A stretch of 64,000 nt of DNA from Gemmatimonadota bacterium (GCA_030428885.1 JAUIEJ010000002.1:64501-128500), one strand, 5' to 3'. Numbered from the stretch's first letter, positions 1 to 9,569 are shown. Made by a program: numbers and translations. The notes: generated by a model from the letters alone, not told the origin.

Positions 1-1
1 G

Positions 2-1150
2 GAGGTCGACGACGCCCTCACCATGGCCGACCTCCGGGAGCTCACCGAGATTCCCGCACCCCCGTTCATGGAGACGGAGCGGGGCCTCCGCTTTCTCGAG
101 ATGCTCCGCGAGCTCGGAGTCGACTCGGCCTGGGTCGACACCGAGGGCAACGTCCTGGGCCTCCGCCGGGGCACGGGCGACGGACCGGTGGTGGCCCTCA
201 CCGGCCATCTCGACACCGTCTTTCCCGAAGGCACCGACGTCTCCATCCGGGAGGCGGGCGACACCCTCTACGCCCCGGGCGTGGCCGACGACACCCGGGG
301 CCTCGCCACGGTGCTCGCCGTGCTCCGGGTCATGAACGAGGCCGACGTCCGCACCGGCGGCGACGTGCTCTTCGTGGGCACGGTGGGCGAAGAGGGCCTG
401 GGGGATCTGCGCGGGGTGAAGCACCTCTTCCGCGACGGGGGACCCCGGATCGACGCCTTCCTCTCGGTGGACGGAACGTCCGACACCCGGGTGACTCATC
501 AGGCCCTGGGATCGTACCGCTACCGGGTGACCTTCCAGGGCCCCGGCGGCCACTCGTGGGGGGCCTTCGGCCTGGCCAACCCCGCCCACGCCATGGGGCG
601 GGCGATCCGCGCCTTCGACGAGGCGGCCGCGCCCTTCACCGCCGCCGAGGAGGCCCGCACGAGCTACAACGTGGGGGTGATCGGCGGCGGCACGTCGGTG
701 AACTCGGTGCCCTTCGAAGCGTGGATGGAGATCGACATGCGCTCGGAGAGCCCGGCGTCGCTGGACCGGATCGACGCCATTCTCATGGACGCCATCGAGA
801 CCGGCCTGGACGAGGAGAACGAGGCCCGGGTGCGGGGCGAGGCCCTCACGGTGGTCGTGGACCGCATCGGCACGCGCCCCTCGGGGGAGATCCCCGCCGA
901 AGACGCCCTGGTGCAGCGGGCCGTGGCGGCGACCCTCTCCCTGGGACTGGACCCGTCGCTGGGGCGGTCGTCCACCGACTCCAACATCCCCATCTCCCTG
1001 GGGATTCCCGCCGTGACCCTGGGCGGTGGAGGGGTGGCGGGCAGCTCCCACAGCCTCGATGAGTGGTTCCTCAATCACGAGGGGCCCCGGGGCATCCAGC
1101 GCGTGCTCCTCATCGTCCTCGCCCAGGCCGGACTGGCGCCGGTGGGCTGA
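2..1150 (+). CDS. M20 family metallopeptidase (5' end probably outside window)
   Basis: Zinc-dependent amino- or carboxypeptidase of the M20 family, expected to cleave small peptides or N-acyl amino acids. Counting from the first ATG at 23, GHLDTV gives His62 and Asp64, GVADDTRG gives the bridging Asp near 89-90, VGEEGLGD gives the catalytic Glu and neighbour near 123-124, LSVDGT gives Asp150, and a late GSSHSLDEW supplies the last zinc His. The central GSYRYRVTFQGPGGHSWGAF stretch is the lid/dimerisation domain. The reading frame stays open to base 2 and the residues before the ATG (EVDDALT) fit the family, so the true start probably lies upstream. No signal peptide is visible in the part present. 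It is followed after 37 bases by a lipoprotein hydrolase on the same strand. The family is clear; the substrate is not. Confidence 0.85.
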   Translation, partial: EVDDALTMADLRELTEIPAPPFMETERGLRFLEMLRELGVDSAWVDTEGNVLGLRRGTGDGPVVALTGHLDTVFPEGTDVSIREAGDTLYAPGVADDTRGLATVLAVLRVMNEADVRTGGDVLFVGTVGEEGLGDLRGVKHLFRDGGPRIDAFLSVDGTSDTRVTHQALGSYRYRVTFQGPGGHSWGAFGLANPAHAMGRAIRAFDEAAAPFTAAEEARTSYNVGVIGGGTSVNSVPFEAWMEIDMRSESPASLDRIDAILMDAIETGLDEENEARVRGEALTVVVDRIGTRPSGEIPAEDALVQRAVAATLSLGLDPSLGRSSTDSNIPISLGIPAVTLGGGGVAGSSHSLDEWFLNHEGPRGIQRVLLIVLAQAGLAPVG

Positions 1151-1187
1151 CCCCGTCCCTCCCCCTCGCAATTCCACGGAGCCTTCC

Positions 1188-2084
1188 ATGCGTTCGCCCC
1201 TCCGCGCCACCCGATTCGCCCTCCCCTTCCTCGTGCTGGCCGCCTGCGGCGGTGAGCCCGAGGAGTCCGACACCGCCATGGACGAGGCCGACGACGCCCC
1301 GGCACCCGTGGCCGCCGAGGAGACCTCGATTCCCCTCGACCCCACCGGGGCCGACGAACTGCCCCCGGCCATTCTCGGCGCCGAACGCGACATGCGCGGC
1401 ATGAGCGTCCAGTACGTCCCGGGCGACGACGCCACCGAGGGCTACCTGGCCGTGCCCGCCGGCGAAGGCCCCTTCCCCGCCCTGGTCATCGTCCACGAGT
1501 GGAACGGACTCGTGGACCGGGTCCGTCGCATGGCCGACGACCTGGCGGCCGAAGGCTACGTGGTCCTGGCCGCCGACCTCTACGCCGGCCAGACCGGCGC
1601 CAACCGCGACGAGAACATGGCCCTGGTGCAATCGGTCCTGGCCGACGAGCCCACCATGATCGCCAACCTCGATGCGGCGGTGGCGTTTCTCCGGGCCCGT
1701 CCCGACGTCACCGGCCGAGTGGGGTCCATGGGGTGGTGCTTCGGCGGCGGCATCGTCCTCACCTACGGCCTGGGGGGCGTGAACCACGACGCCACGGCCA
1801 TCTTCTACGGCCAGCTCCTGGACGACCCGGCGGCCCTGGAGGGCATGGACCACGAGGTCTACGGCACCTTCGCGGCCGAGGACAGCGGCCCGGCCCCCGC
1901 CGACGTGGAGCGCTTCGAGGCGGCTCTGGACGCCGCCGGCGTGGAGCACGACCTCCACATCTACGACGACGTAGACCACGGCTTCTGGCTCCGGGTGGAT
2001 CAGGACCCGGAGGTGCGGACGGCCCCGGCCCTGGACGCCTGGCAGCGCCTCAAGGCCTACCTCGACCGCACCCTGCGGAACTGA
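1188..2084 (+). CDS. Dienelactone hydrolase family lipoprotein
   Basis: Alpha/beta hydrolase of the dienelactone hydrolase (carboxymethylenebutenolidase) family, 298 aa. The start gives a lipoprotein signal, MRSPLRATRFALPFLVLAAC, with lipid-accepting Cys20. An acidic linker follows, then the hydrolase domain at about 70-298. The expected triad is Cys184 in GWCFGGG, Asp232 in AAEDSG and His264 in VDHGFW; the conserved HEWNGL and FGGGI regions are present. It should act outside the cytoplasm, anchored in a membrane, which differs from the cytoplasmic chlorocatechol-pathway enzymes. No other aromatic-degradation gene is nearby, so a general esterase or thioesterase role is as likely. The next gene begins two bases after its stop, suggesting co-transcription. 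Confidence 0.85.
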   Translation: MRSPLRATRFALPFLVLAACGGEPEESDTAMDEADDAPAPVAAEETSIPLDPTGADELPPAILGAERDMRGMSVQYVPGDDATEGYLAVPAGEGPFPALVIVHEWNGLVDRVRRMADDLAAEGYVVLAADLYAGQTGANRDENMALVQSVLADEPTMIANLDAAVAFLRARPDVTGRVGSMGWCFGGGIVLTYGLGGVNHDATAIFYGQLLDDPAALEGMDHEVYGTFAAEDSGPAPADVERFEAALDAAGVEHDLHIYDDVDHGFWLRVDQDPEVRTAPALDAWQRLKAYLDRTLRN

Positions 2085-2086
2085 CG

Positions 2087-3349
2087 GTGCCCTCCGTCGT
2101 CATCATGGGGGCCGGCCCCGCCGGCCTCACCCTCGGGTGCCACCTCGCCCGAGCCGGTGTGGATCACGTGATCCTGGAGCGGGGCCATCATCCGCGCCCC
2201 CGGGTGGGCGAGACCCTCCTCCCCTCGGCGCTGGAGGTGTTCGACGAGATCGGTTTCCTGGGCGTCGTCCGGGACGCCGGCTTCCGCCGGGCCGACGGCA
2301 TCGTCTATCACACCCTGGACGACCCGCCGGTGGTGGTGGGATACGACGAGTTCCCCGGCGATCCGCCCCGCTTCGACCACAGCTTCCACGCCGACCGGGC
2401 CCGTCTGGACATGCTGCTCCTGAAGCACGCCGAGAGCCTGGGGTGCCGTATCGTCCAGGGGGCCACGGCCCGGCACGCCACCACCGACGACGGCGGCCGG
2501 GTGACGGGCGTGGTGGCCACCGTGGGTACCGAGACGCTGGACCTGGAGGCCGACCTGGTGGTGGACGCCACGGGCCACCGCACGCTCCTGGGGGGACAGT
2601 TCGACCTCCGGGTCCGGGACCCGGAGCTGGATCAGGTCGCCTTCCACAGTTGGTTCTCCAACGTCGACACCGGGCCCGCCGACACCGCGGGCCACGTCCA
2701 CATCTTCTTTCTCCCCGTCCACCGGGGGTGGGCGTGGTGCGCCCCCCTCACCGACGGGTACACCTCGGTGGGGCTGGTCACCGACCGGGAGAGCTTCCAG
2801 CAGTGGCGACTGGGCCCGGAGGAGTTCTTCGGCGCCTGCGTCGCCGAGCACCCGGGTCTGCAGAGCGCCCTGGCCCAGGGCCACATGGCCCGCACCCTCC
2901 AGGCCGAGACCAGCGTGAACTACGGCCTGGAGCGGGTCTGCGGCGACGGCTGGCTCGCCGTGGGCGACGCGGCTCGATTCGTGGATCCGGTGTTCTCGTC
3001 CGGGGTCGGAGTGGCCGTGGCCTCCGCCCGGTCCGCCGCCCGACACGCCGTGCCGGCTCTGCGCGGCGACGGCGCCACAGCCCGGGCCCTGGGCCCCTAT
3101 CAGGACGAGCTGTTTGGTCAGGCGGCGGTCTGGCGACGGTTCGTGCGCCTCTACTACCGGCTCATGCCCGCCTTCACGGTCTTCGTGCAGTCCCCGCGCC
3201 ATCGCCCCGGGATCCTGGGACTCCTCCAGGGCGACGTGAGGGGTGCGGTGGACTCGGGACTCCTGGACGAGATGGACGCCCTCGTCCGGGAGGTGGAGAA
3301 CCAGGACGCCCATCCTCTGCGACCGAGCCTTCGGGAGCCGCGGCCATGA
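2087..3349 (+). CDS. FAD-dependent oxidoreductase, flavin-dependent halogenase-like
   Basis: Single-component FAD protein of 420 aa with a GTG start two bases after the preceding stop. MGAGPAGLTLGCHLARAG (7-24) is the Rossmann FAD motif. VGETLLPS (40-47) matches the GE(S/T) motif of the tryptophan-halogenase/geranylgeranyl-reductase superfamily. GDAARFVDPVFSSGV at about 292-306 is the second FAD motif, as in halogenases. Two halogenase hallmarks are altered: WxWxIP appears as WAWCAP near 215, and the region normally holding the catalytic Lys reads GFRRADG (65-71) with Ala69. This suggests a monooxygenase or reductase rather than an active halogenase. It ends in an ATGA overlap with the DUF1028 gene. 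The superfamily call is firm; the reaction is unknown. Confidence 0.8.
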   Translation: MPSVVIMGAGPAGLTLGCHLARAGVDHVILERGHHPRPRVGETLLPSALEVFDEIGFLGVVRDAGFRRADGIVYHTLDDPPVVVGYDEFPGDPPRFDHSFHADRARLDMLLLKHAESLGCRIVQGATARHATTDDGGRVTGVVATVGTETLDLEADLVVDATGHRTLLGGQFDLRVRDPELDQVAFHSWFSNVDTGPADTAGHVHIFFLPVHRGWAWCAPLTDGYTSVGLVTDRESFQQWRLGPEEFFGACVAEHPGLQSALAQGHMARTLQAETSVNYGLERVCGDGWLAVGDAARFVDPVFSSGVGVAVASARSAARHAVPALRGDGATARALGPYQDELFGQAAVWRRFVRLYYRLMPAFTVFVQSPRHRPGILGLLQGDVRGAVDSGLLDEMDALVREVENQDAHPLRPSLREPRP

Positions 3350-4161
3350 GGAAGGCGATCCTGATCCCGGCCCTGGCCGCCGCGACCCTGGTTCCCTCCA
3401 GGGTCGAAGCCACCTGGTCGGTCATCGCCGTGGATCGCACCACGGGGCGGGTGGTCATCGCCTCGGCGACCTGCGTACCCCAGGGGCGCTTCGCCGGCTT
3501 CCCCGCCCAGGGCCTCATGGACATCCAGGCCATCGTGGTGCCCGGGGTCGGTGTGGCGGCCGCCCAGGCCGGCGTCGACGCCACCCGGGCGAACCAACGC
3601 CTGGTCTACGACGAACTGCGCCGGGGCACGGCCCCCGACTCGATCCTGACGCTCCTGAAGGCCGATCCCCAGATCGAGCGGCGCCAGTTCGGCATCGTGG
3701 ACCTCCGGGGCCGGTGCGCCGGCTTCTCCGGCGTCGACAACGGGGCGGCGTCCCTTTCGGCCCAGGACAGCGTGCCCGGCACGGGCATCCACGTCTCCAT
3801 CCAGGGCAACATCCTGGCGTCCGACGCCGTGGTGCACGACGCCCTCGCGGCCTTCCACGCCGCCGACGGCGACGTCACCGACCGGGTCATGGCCGCCATG
3901 GAGGCCGCCGACGCCGCCGGAGGAGACTCGCGCTGCACCTGCGCCACCGAACCGGTGCCCGACGCGCCGTGCACCGCCCGCACGTCGTTCGTGGCCTATC
4001 TCCTGGTGGCCGATCCCGACGATCCGTCGGGGGCCTCGTACAACGACGGCGACTACCACCTCTACCTGAACGTCACCGACGACGCCCTGGACCCCGGTGA
4101 GGACGCCAACCCGGTGCGGACCCTCCGGATGCGCTACGACCGCTGGAAGGCGGGGGGATAG
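3346..4161 (+). CDS. Secreted DUF1028 domain-containing protein
   Basis: 271-aa protein of the DUF1028 family, which is thought to have an Ntn-hydrolase-like fold and has no established reaction. MRKAILIPALAAATLVPSRV followed by EA is a Sec-type signal, probably cleaved before TWSVIAVD. The exposed start (TWSVIAVDRTTGRVVIASATC) is the family signature, normally at the extreme N-terminus. GVGVAAAQAGVD, the LL-x-D-P-x-x-xRQFGIVD block and the C-terminal PDDPSGASYNDGDYHLYL are also typical. The ATG overlaps the stop of the flavoprotein gene by four bases, so translation is likely coupled. The permease gene follows after 20 bases. Confidence 0.85.
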   Translation: MRKAILIPALAAATLVPSRVEATWSVIAVDRTTGRVVIASATCVPQGRFAGFPAQGLMDIQAIVVPGVGVAAAQAGVDATRANQRLVYDELRRGTAPDSILTLLKADPQIERRQFGIVDLRGRCAGFSGVDNGAASLSAQDSVPGTGIHVSIQGNILASDAVVHDALAAFHAADGDVTDRVMAAMEAADAAGGDSRCTCATEPVPDAPCTARTSFVAYLLVADPDDPSGASYNDGDYHLYLNVTDDALDPGEDANPVRTLRMRYDRWKAGG

Positions 4162-4181
4162 GCCCGGGGGAGGAGCGGTCC

Positions 4182-6599
4182 ATGCACGATCTCGTGTACG
4201 CGGTGCGCTTTCTCGCGAAGCGCCGGGCCTTCACGGCGGTGGCCCTGGTGGTCATGGCCCTGGGCATCAGCCTCACGGCCACCGTCTACGCCATCATCGA
4301 GGGCGTGATCCTCGACGGCCCGGACTATCGGGACTTCGACCGGATCGTGCAGATCCGGACCACGGTCCCCCAGGCCACCTTCCTCCAGTCGGTGCGCATC
4401 CACGACTACGTGGATTGGCGGGAAGGCCAGAACGCCTTCCAGGAGATGGGCGCCTGGCTCTGGTGGTCGGTGACGCTGTCGGGAGACGACGATCGGGCTC
4501 AGCGGTTCAACGGCGCCCGGGTGACGGCGAGCATCTTCGACCTGCTGGGGGTCGAACCCATCCTCGGGCGCCGCTTCACCCCGGCCGACGACCTGGTGGA
4601 GGGCGTCGACGAGGTCGTCCTGAGCTACGACCTCTGGCAGAACCGCTACGAGGGCGACCCGGCCATCATCGGCCGGTCGCTGCGTCTCAACGCCCGGCCC
4701 ACCACGGTGATCGGCGTCATGCCTCCGGGCTTCCGCTTTCCCGAGACCCACGACATGTGGACGCCCCTGGGCGTCGACCCGGCCCGCTACGACCGGGGGA
4801 CGGGGCCGGGGCTCCAGGTCATCGCCACGCCCCTGGCGGGCCTGGAGCGGGACGAAGCCTCCGCCCGCATGCGGGCCCTGGGGGAGCGGCTGACCCTGCA
4901 GTACCCCGAAGCCAACCGCGACATCATCCCCGTCCTGGAGAGCTGGCGCGACATCGCCTTCGTGGACGCCGAGCTCCGGGGGATCCTCTACACCATGTTC
5001 GTGGCCGTGGTGGGGGTCCTCCTCATCGCCTGCTCCAACGTGGCCAACCTCCTCTTCGCCCTGACCCTGGCCCGGGGAAAGGAACTCGCCGTGCGTACCG
5101 CCATGGGGGCGGATCGCTGGCGGGTGTTGCGTCAGCTCCTCCTGGAGAGCGTCGTCCTGAGCCTGGCCGGGGCGCTGCTGGGGATGGGGCTCTCGTTCGT
5201 GTCGTTGAAGGCGTTCACCCGGGCGGTGACGCCCCTGAATCCCCCGTCGTGGATCCGATTCGAGTTGAGTCCCACCGTCGTGCTCTTCGCCGTGGGCGTC
5301 AGCTTCGTCGCCGCATTGGCGGCGGGCCTCCTCCCGGCGCTCCAGGCCACCCGCGCCGATGTGGCCGGCGTGCTGCGGGATCAGGGACGGGGAACCACGA
5401 GCCGGAGCGTGCACCGCTGGTCCACGGGCCTCGTGGGCCTGGAGGTGGCGGTGTCGTGCGCCCTCCTCATCGCCGCCGGACTCCTGGTCCGCACGAACCT
5501 GGCGGTGGGGAACGCCGATTACGGGGTCGACGCGGAGCGGGTCCTCACGGCCTCCACCACGGCGTCGTCGGAGTCCTATCCCGACAGCGCGTCACGGATT
5601 CTCCTCCAGGATCGCATGGTGGAGCGGCTCGCGGCGCTCCCCGACGCCGGGGGCGCCGCCCTGGCCAGCGCCCTGCCGGGGCTGGGGGGCGGGACCTCGT
5701 GGTACCAACTCCAGGGGCGCAGCTACGCCACCGACCGCGACTACCCCTTCGCCGTCTGGACCGCCGTCACCCCCGGGTTCTTCGACGTGCTGGGGGTGGA
5801 GTTCGTCCGGGGTCGGGGCTTCACCAGCGGCGACGGCCCGGGATCGGAGCGGGTGGTCGTGGTCGACGAGCGGTTCGTGGAGCGGAACTGGCCGGACCGC
5901 GACCCCCTGGGGCAGCAGGTCCGCCTCGGCCGCTCCGACAGCCGGGATGCGTGGATGACCGTGGTGGGCGTCGTCCCCGACATCCTCATGACCCGCCCCG
6001 ACAACTACGGCGGGCGCCCTCCCGAGGGGATGTACGTGCCCCTGGCCCAGCACCCCCGCTCCGGCTACAACCTCCTGGTCCGCACCGACGGCGACCCCCT
6101 GGCCCTGGCCGGACCTTTTCGCCAGGCCGTGGCCGGCGTCGACCTCGATCTCCCGGTGGAGTGGCTCGACACCCTGGAAAACCGGCAGCAGGACGCCCTG
6201 CTCCAGTTCGTGATCCTGGGGTGGATGTTCTCGATCTTCGGGGTCGTGGCCCTGGTCCTGGCGGCCACGGGGCTGTACGCCGTCATGTCGTTCTCAGTGT
6301 CGAGCCGACGCACCGAAGTGGGCGTCCGCATGGCTCTGGGAGCCGAGCCCGCGGGGATCGTCCGCATGATCCTGATCCAGGGCTCGCGCCCGCTGGCCGC
6401 CGGCATCCTGGTGGGGCTGATCCTGGCGGTTCTCCTGGGGAAGGCCCTGGAGAGCCAACTGTTCGGTGTGACCGCCACCGACCCCGGGACCTTCGGCGGC
6501 GTGCCCCTGCTCCTCGCCCTGGTGAGCCTGACGGCCCTCCTGCTTCCGGCGCTGCGGGCGTCGCGGGTCGCCCCGGTGGTGGCGCTGCGGGACGACTGA
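4182..6599 (+). CDS. ABC transporter permease, MacB/FtsX type without ATPase (ADOP-like)
   Basis: 805-aa permease with the duplicated MacB_PCD-FtsX arrangement of the orphan permeases common in Acidobacteriota and Gemmatimonadota. The first membrane helix is at about 18-42 (AFTAVALVVMALGISLTATV). A periplasmic core domain follows, then three helices at about 267-385 with the FtsX stretch LARGKELAVRTAMGA. A second half starts at about 410 and ends in helices near 675-705, 740-760 and 770-795, with SSRRTEVGVRMALGAEP repeating the FtsX signature. No ATP-binding subunit lies next to it, as is usual for this type. GGGGGAGGAG just before ATG 4182 is a strong ribosome site. Substrate unknown; export or envelope mechanotransmission is inferred from family. 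Confidence 0.85.
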   Translation: MHDLVYAVRFLAKRRAFTAVALVVMALGISLTATVYAIIEGVILDGPDYRDFDRIVQIRTTVPQATFLQSVRIHDYVDWREGQNAFQEMGAWLWWSVTLSGDDDRAQRFNGARVTASIFDLLGVEPILGRRFTPADDLVEGVDEVVLSYDLWQNRYEGDPAIIGRSLRLNARPTTVIGVMPPGFRFPETHDMWTPLGVDPARYDRGTGPGLQVIATPLAGLERDEASARMRALGERLTLQYPEANRDIIPVLESWRDIAFVDAELRGILYTMFVAVVGVLLIACSNVANLLFALTLARGKELAVRTAMGADRWRVLRQLLLESVVLSLAGALLGMGLSFVSLKAFTRAVTPLNPPSWIRFELSPTVVLFAVGVSFVAALAAGLLPALQATRADVAGVLRDQGRGTTSRSVHRWSTGLVGLEVAVSCALLIAAGLLVRTNLAVGNADYGVDAERVLTASTTASSESYPDSASRILLQDRMVERLAALPDAGGAALASALPGLGGGTSWYQLQGRSYATDRDYPFAVWTAVTPGFFDVLGVEFVRGRGFTSGDGPGSERVVVVDERFVERNWPDRDPLGQQVRLGRSDSRDAWMTVVGVVPDILMTRPDNYGGRPPEGMYVPLAQHPRSGYNLLVRTDGDPLALAGPFRQAVAGVDLDLPVEWLDTLENRQQDALLQFVILGWMFSIFGVVALVLAATGLYAVMSFSVSSRRTEVGVRMALGAEPAGIVRMILIQGSRPLAAGILVGLILAVLLGKALESQLFGVTATDPGTFGGVPLLLALVSLTALLLPALRASRVAPVVALRDD

Positions 6600-6616
6600 G
6601 GCGCCCGGCGGCCGGA

Positions 6617-6658
6617 GCGCGGCCCCGAGGCCTCGTCGCCGAGACCCCGGGGCCGCGC
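6617..6658. terminator. Hairpin between convergent permease and M14 genes
   Basis: The arms GCGCGGCCCCG and CGGGGCCGCGC form an 11-bp perfect stem around a 20-base loop, placed between two convergent stop codons. It could serve both strands. There is no U tract, as is common in such GC-rich genomes, so intrinsic termination is inferred. Confidence 0.5.
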
Positions 6659-6665
6659 CACCGGA

Positions 6666-9431
6666 TCAGAACATCACGTTGCGCTGGGCGGTGCCGTAGT
6701 AGATCCCGTTGAAGAGCAGTGGGAAGGTGCCGTGGGACTGGCCACGGAAGGTGATCTTGGGCCCGAAGAGGAACAGCTTGCCCTGGCCCACGTCGGCCTC
6801 GAGCATGGACGCGCCGCCCTCGAGCTTCTCCTGTCCCCAGGCCCACCCGCTCAGGAGGGGGTGCTCCGAGTCGTACCAGGCCAGAATCTTCACGTTGGTG
6901 GCGTTCTGGTCCACCCGGAACACGGGGCTGTGGGAGTGCATGATGTTGACGTGCTCCCCGAGACCATGGGTGGCGGGGGACACCGCCTCCACCTTCACCT
7001 GGTGCACCGACCCCGGCGTGTAGTACGCCTCGGACGGGAGGTGCTCCCCCGACTCGTCCACCATGTAGTCGGCGATGGGAAGGCCGGCGTGCATGCCCAG
7101 GCTGGTGGACGATCCCACGGCCACGGCGGTCCCTCCAGCCTCGATGAACTCCAGGATCGCCGGCACCGTGGTCTCCACGCTCACGTTGCCCACCCGCTCC
7201 CGGAGCTCCTCGGGGAGCCCGGCCAGCATGTCGTCGGGCGAACCGCCCCGGAATCCGCCGCCGCCACCCCCCGCGGGCACGGCTCCGTCGGGGAAGATGA
7301 GCACGTCGTAGTTGTCCCGGAGGCTCCCGGCGTCCATCTCCGGCGGGTAGACCACGTCGTAGTCGAACTCGAACTGCTCCAGTACGAACCGGGTCCACCC
7401 CGACGGCATGGAGCCCCCGTACCGGTCCCACAGGCCGATGCGGACCGGCCGCAGCTTCATGGCCGACGCCCCGGGGCGTTCGGCCACCGCCCGCACCGGC
7501 ACGCCGGTGTCGGCGGCCCCGTCGGTGAGGAGTCCCCGAAGACCTTCGCCGTCGAAGTAGAAGGCGCCCTCGGGATAGGTCTGGCCGTCGACGGTGACGG
7601 CGTCGGTGAGCCAGTAGACGTCGCCCCCTTCGGCCAGGGCCCGGTTCACCAGCACGAAGGCATCGGTGGCCCGGTGATCGGCCAGGAAGCCCGCGGCCCC
7701 CGACGCGGGCCCTTCGACCGCCGCCGCCATGGCGTCGATGCGGAAGCCCTCCACCGGCTCGAACGGCCCCTCGAAGCCGTCCAGGATCCGGTCGAACTCC
7801 ACCCCCATCTGCAGGGCCACGGTCCACCCGGCGTTGTCGTAGGGCGCCGTGGGGGGCGCGCCGGGATAGGCGAAGTCGTTGGGGTGCTGCTGGGGCTCGA
7901 ACATGTCCAGCACCTGGGGCCGGAACGCCTGGTCGGCCCGCACCACGAACGATCCCGCAGGATAGGCGGTGCCGGCCGCCGTGAAGTCGCCGGTGGCCCG
8001 GTGCACCTCGACGCCGTTCATGAGGAGCACGTTGACGAACTTCTGGACCCGCCCCCAGTCGGGCTGATCCGCCGGAAGCACGAAGCCCCGGGGGTCGCGG
8101 TCGGCGGGAGCCCGGAGCAACCGCTCCCAGTCGTCCCGCGTGCCCCGGCGCACCTCTTCCTGGGCCGCGTCGATCTCGAAGGGCAACACCGTCCACGAGT
8201 CGACGCTGCCCCGCTCGACGGAATTGGCCCCCATGCGCCACATGTTGTGGAGCAGGTGCTCCCGGTTCCGCGATGCGTAGTCCAGGACGGCCCGGTTGGC
8301 GGTCTGGGAGTAGTCGATGGACTGCTTGAAGTGCCAGGGACCGGGCTCCACCGGGAGGGGGAGGTCGGCCGACGAGATCTGCCACCGCGGGATGAAGGGG
8401 ATCTCGATGGGGGTCGGGTGCCCGATGGTCTCGGTGAGGAGCCCGATCTGATTGTGGAAGTACGGCGTCGTCCGGAGTCCACCGTTCCACCAGGTGGAGT
8501 ACCCGGCCGTGCTCCGCATCCCGGTGCCGCCCTTCCCCTCGACGATGAACCGCTGATGCATGGCCGAACCGACCTGGTCCAGCGACGTCTTCAGCATGGG
8601 ATCCAGGAAGTGGTTCATGGGATCCCGGAACGGGGGGGCGAACATGACGGTGCCCGCCGGTCCCGTCTGGTGGTGGTTGTAGACGATCTGCGGGTACCAC
8701 TCCGTGTACATGACCCGGTTCATGTTCTGGGTCTCGGCCAGATTGGCCATGTAGAAGTCGCGGTTGTTGTCGTGTCCCGCGTACTTCTGATAGAGATCGG
8801 GGACTCCGGCGCTGGTCCGCTCCAGCGGGTCCTCGCTCTGCATGTACCAGTTGGCCACCAGAGCGTGCCCGTCGGGGTTGGCATGGGTGGCCAGAAGCAC
8901 GACGTCGTCGAGGAACCGCAGGGTCTCGGGATCGTCCAGGCTCACCATGTCGTACACGAGCTGCATGAGCTGCTGGGCCCCGAGCACCTCGGTGGCGTGG
9001 AGCCCGCCGTCGATCCAGATGACCGCCTTGCCCTCGGCCGCCAGGCGCTGGGCCTCGCTCTCGTCCACCCCCCGGACCCGGGCGAGGCGGGCCGAGATCT
9101 CCCGGTAGCGATCCAGGTTCTCGTGATTGGCGGGCGAGGTGATGATGGCCTGGAGCTGGGGACGCCCGAATTCCGAGTCCCCGATGCTCCGCAGCACCAT
9201 GCGATCCGATTCCCGGGCCAGGAGCTCCCAGTAGTCCATGAGCTGCTGGTAGGTGGCCAGTTGGTAGTCGGCCCCGATCTCGAAGCCCAGGAAGGCCTCG
9301 GGCGTGGTGATGTCCGACCGCCGGGGACCGTCGACCTGGGCGGCTCCCGGTCGGGCCGACGAAGCGGCGAGGAGCAGGGAGAGGGCCAGCAGGAAGACGC
9401 CGGGAAACCGGCGAAAGGCGCGCTGCGTCAT
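6666..9431 (-). CDS. Secreted M14 family zinc carboxypeptidase with C-terminal glutaminase-like domain
   Basis: 921-aa secreted metallopeptidase. The start chosen gives a Sec signal (MTQRAFRRFPGVFLLALSLL, cut near 30). The M14 domain spans about 60-350. GGLHATEV gives zinc ligands His145 and Glu148, NPDG follows at about 185-188, YNHHQTG (251-257) supplies the third ligand His and TETIG holds catalytic Glu335. The long remainder includes a stretch at about 690-900 (VLIFPDG, FIEAGGTAVAVGSSTSLG) that resembles a class I glutamine amidotransferase/DJ-1-like fold, seen in other large bacterial M14 proteins. The protein is about three times longer than classic carboxypeptidases. It stands alone on its strand, convergent with the ABC permease and divergent from the next gene. 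Periplasmic or extracellular peptide degradation is expected. Confidence 0.85.
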   Translation of the reverse strand: MTQRAFRRFPGVFLLALSLLLAASSARPGAAQVDGPRRSDITTPEAFLGFEIGADYQLATYQQLMDYWELLARESDRMVLRSIGDSEFGRPQLQAIITSPANHENLDRYREISARLARVRGVDESEAQRLAAEGKAVIWIDGGLHATEVLGAQQLMQLVYDMVSLDDPETLRFLDDVVLLATHANPDGHALVANWYMQSEDPLERTSAGVPDLYQKYAGHDNNRDFYMANLAETQNMNRVMYTEWYPQIVYNHHQTGPAGTVMFAPPFRDPMNHFLDPMLKTSLDQVGSAMHQRFIVEGKGGTGMRSTAGYSTWWNGGLRTTPYFHNQIGLLTETIGHPTPIEIPFIPRWQISSADLPLPVEPGPWHFKQSIDYSQTANRAVLDYASRNREHLLHNMWRMGANSVERGSVDSWTVLPFEIDAAQEEVRRGTRDDWERLLRAPADRDPRGFVLPADQPDWGRVQKFVNVLLMNGVEVHRATGDFTAAGTAYPAGSFVVRADQAFRPQVLDMFEPQQHPNDFAYPGAPPTAPYDNAGWTVALQMGVEFDRILDGFEGPFEPVEGFRIDAMAAAVEGPASGAAGFLADHRATDAFVLVNRALAEGGDVYWLTDAVTVDGQTYPEGAFYFDGEGLRGLLTDGAADTGVPVRAVAERPGASAMKLRPVRIGLWDRYGGSMPSGWTRFVLEQFEFDYDVVYPPEMDAGSLRDNYDVLIFPDGAVPAGGGGGGFRGGSPDDMLAGLPEELRERVGNVSVETTVPAILEFIEAGGTAVAVGSSTSLGMHAGLPIADYMVDESGEHLPSEAYYTPGSVHQVKVEAVSPATHGLGEHVNIMHSHSPVFRVDQNATNVKILAWYDSEHPLLSGWAWGQEKLEGGASMLEADVGQGKLFLFGPKITFRGQSHGTFPLLFNGIYYGTAQRNVMF

Positions 9432-9569
9432 GGCGGATCCTGGAAGAAGCGGACGGCTTCGGAGAACGCAACCGTATCGCGCGCCGCACCCCCGGGCAAG
9501 ACCGGGGTCCCACCGCCCCGAGGGGGCGCTATCTTCCGGTTCCGACTCCCCCCTCGTGAGGTGTGAACC

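Noticed and set aside
2087-3349. Active flavin-dependent halogenase
   Set aside because: The superfamily matches, but the catalytic Lys position holds Ala and WxWxIP is changed, so I kept only oxidoreductase.
4182-6599. MacB exporter with ATPase
   Set aside because: No Walker A, signature or Walker B motif is in the protein, and no ATPase gene lies nearby.
6732-9566. 944-codon plus-strand open frame opposite the M14 gene
   Set aside because: It is antisense to a gene with intact zinc motifs and a signal peptide, and its translation is low-complexity Gly/His/Arg/Pro, as GC-rich shadows are.
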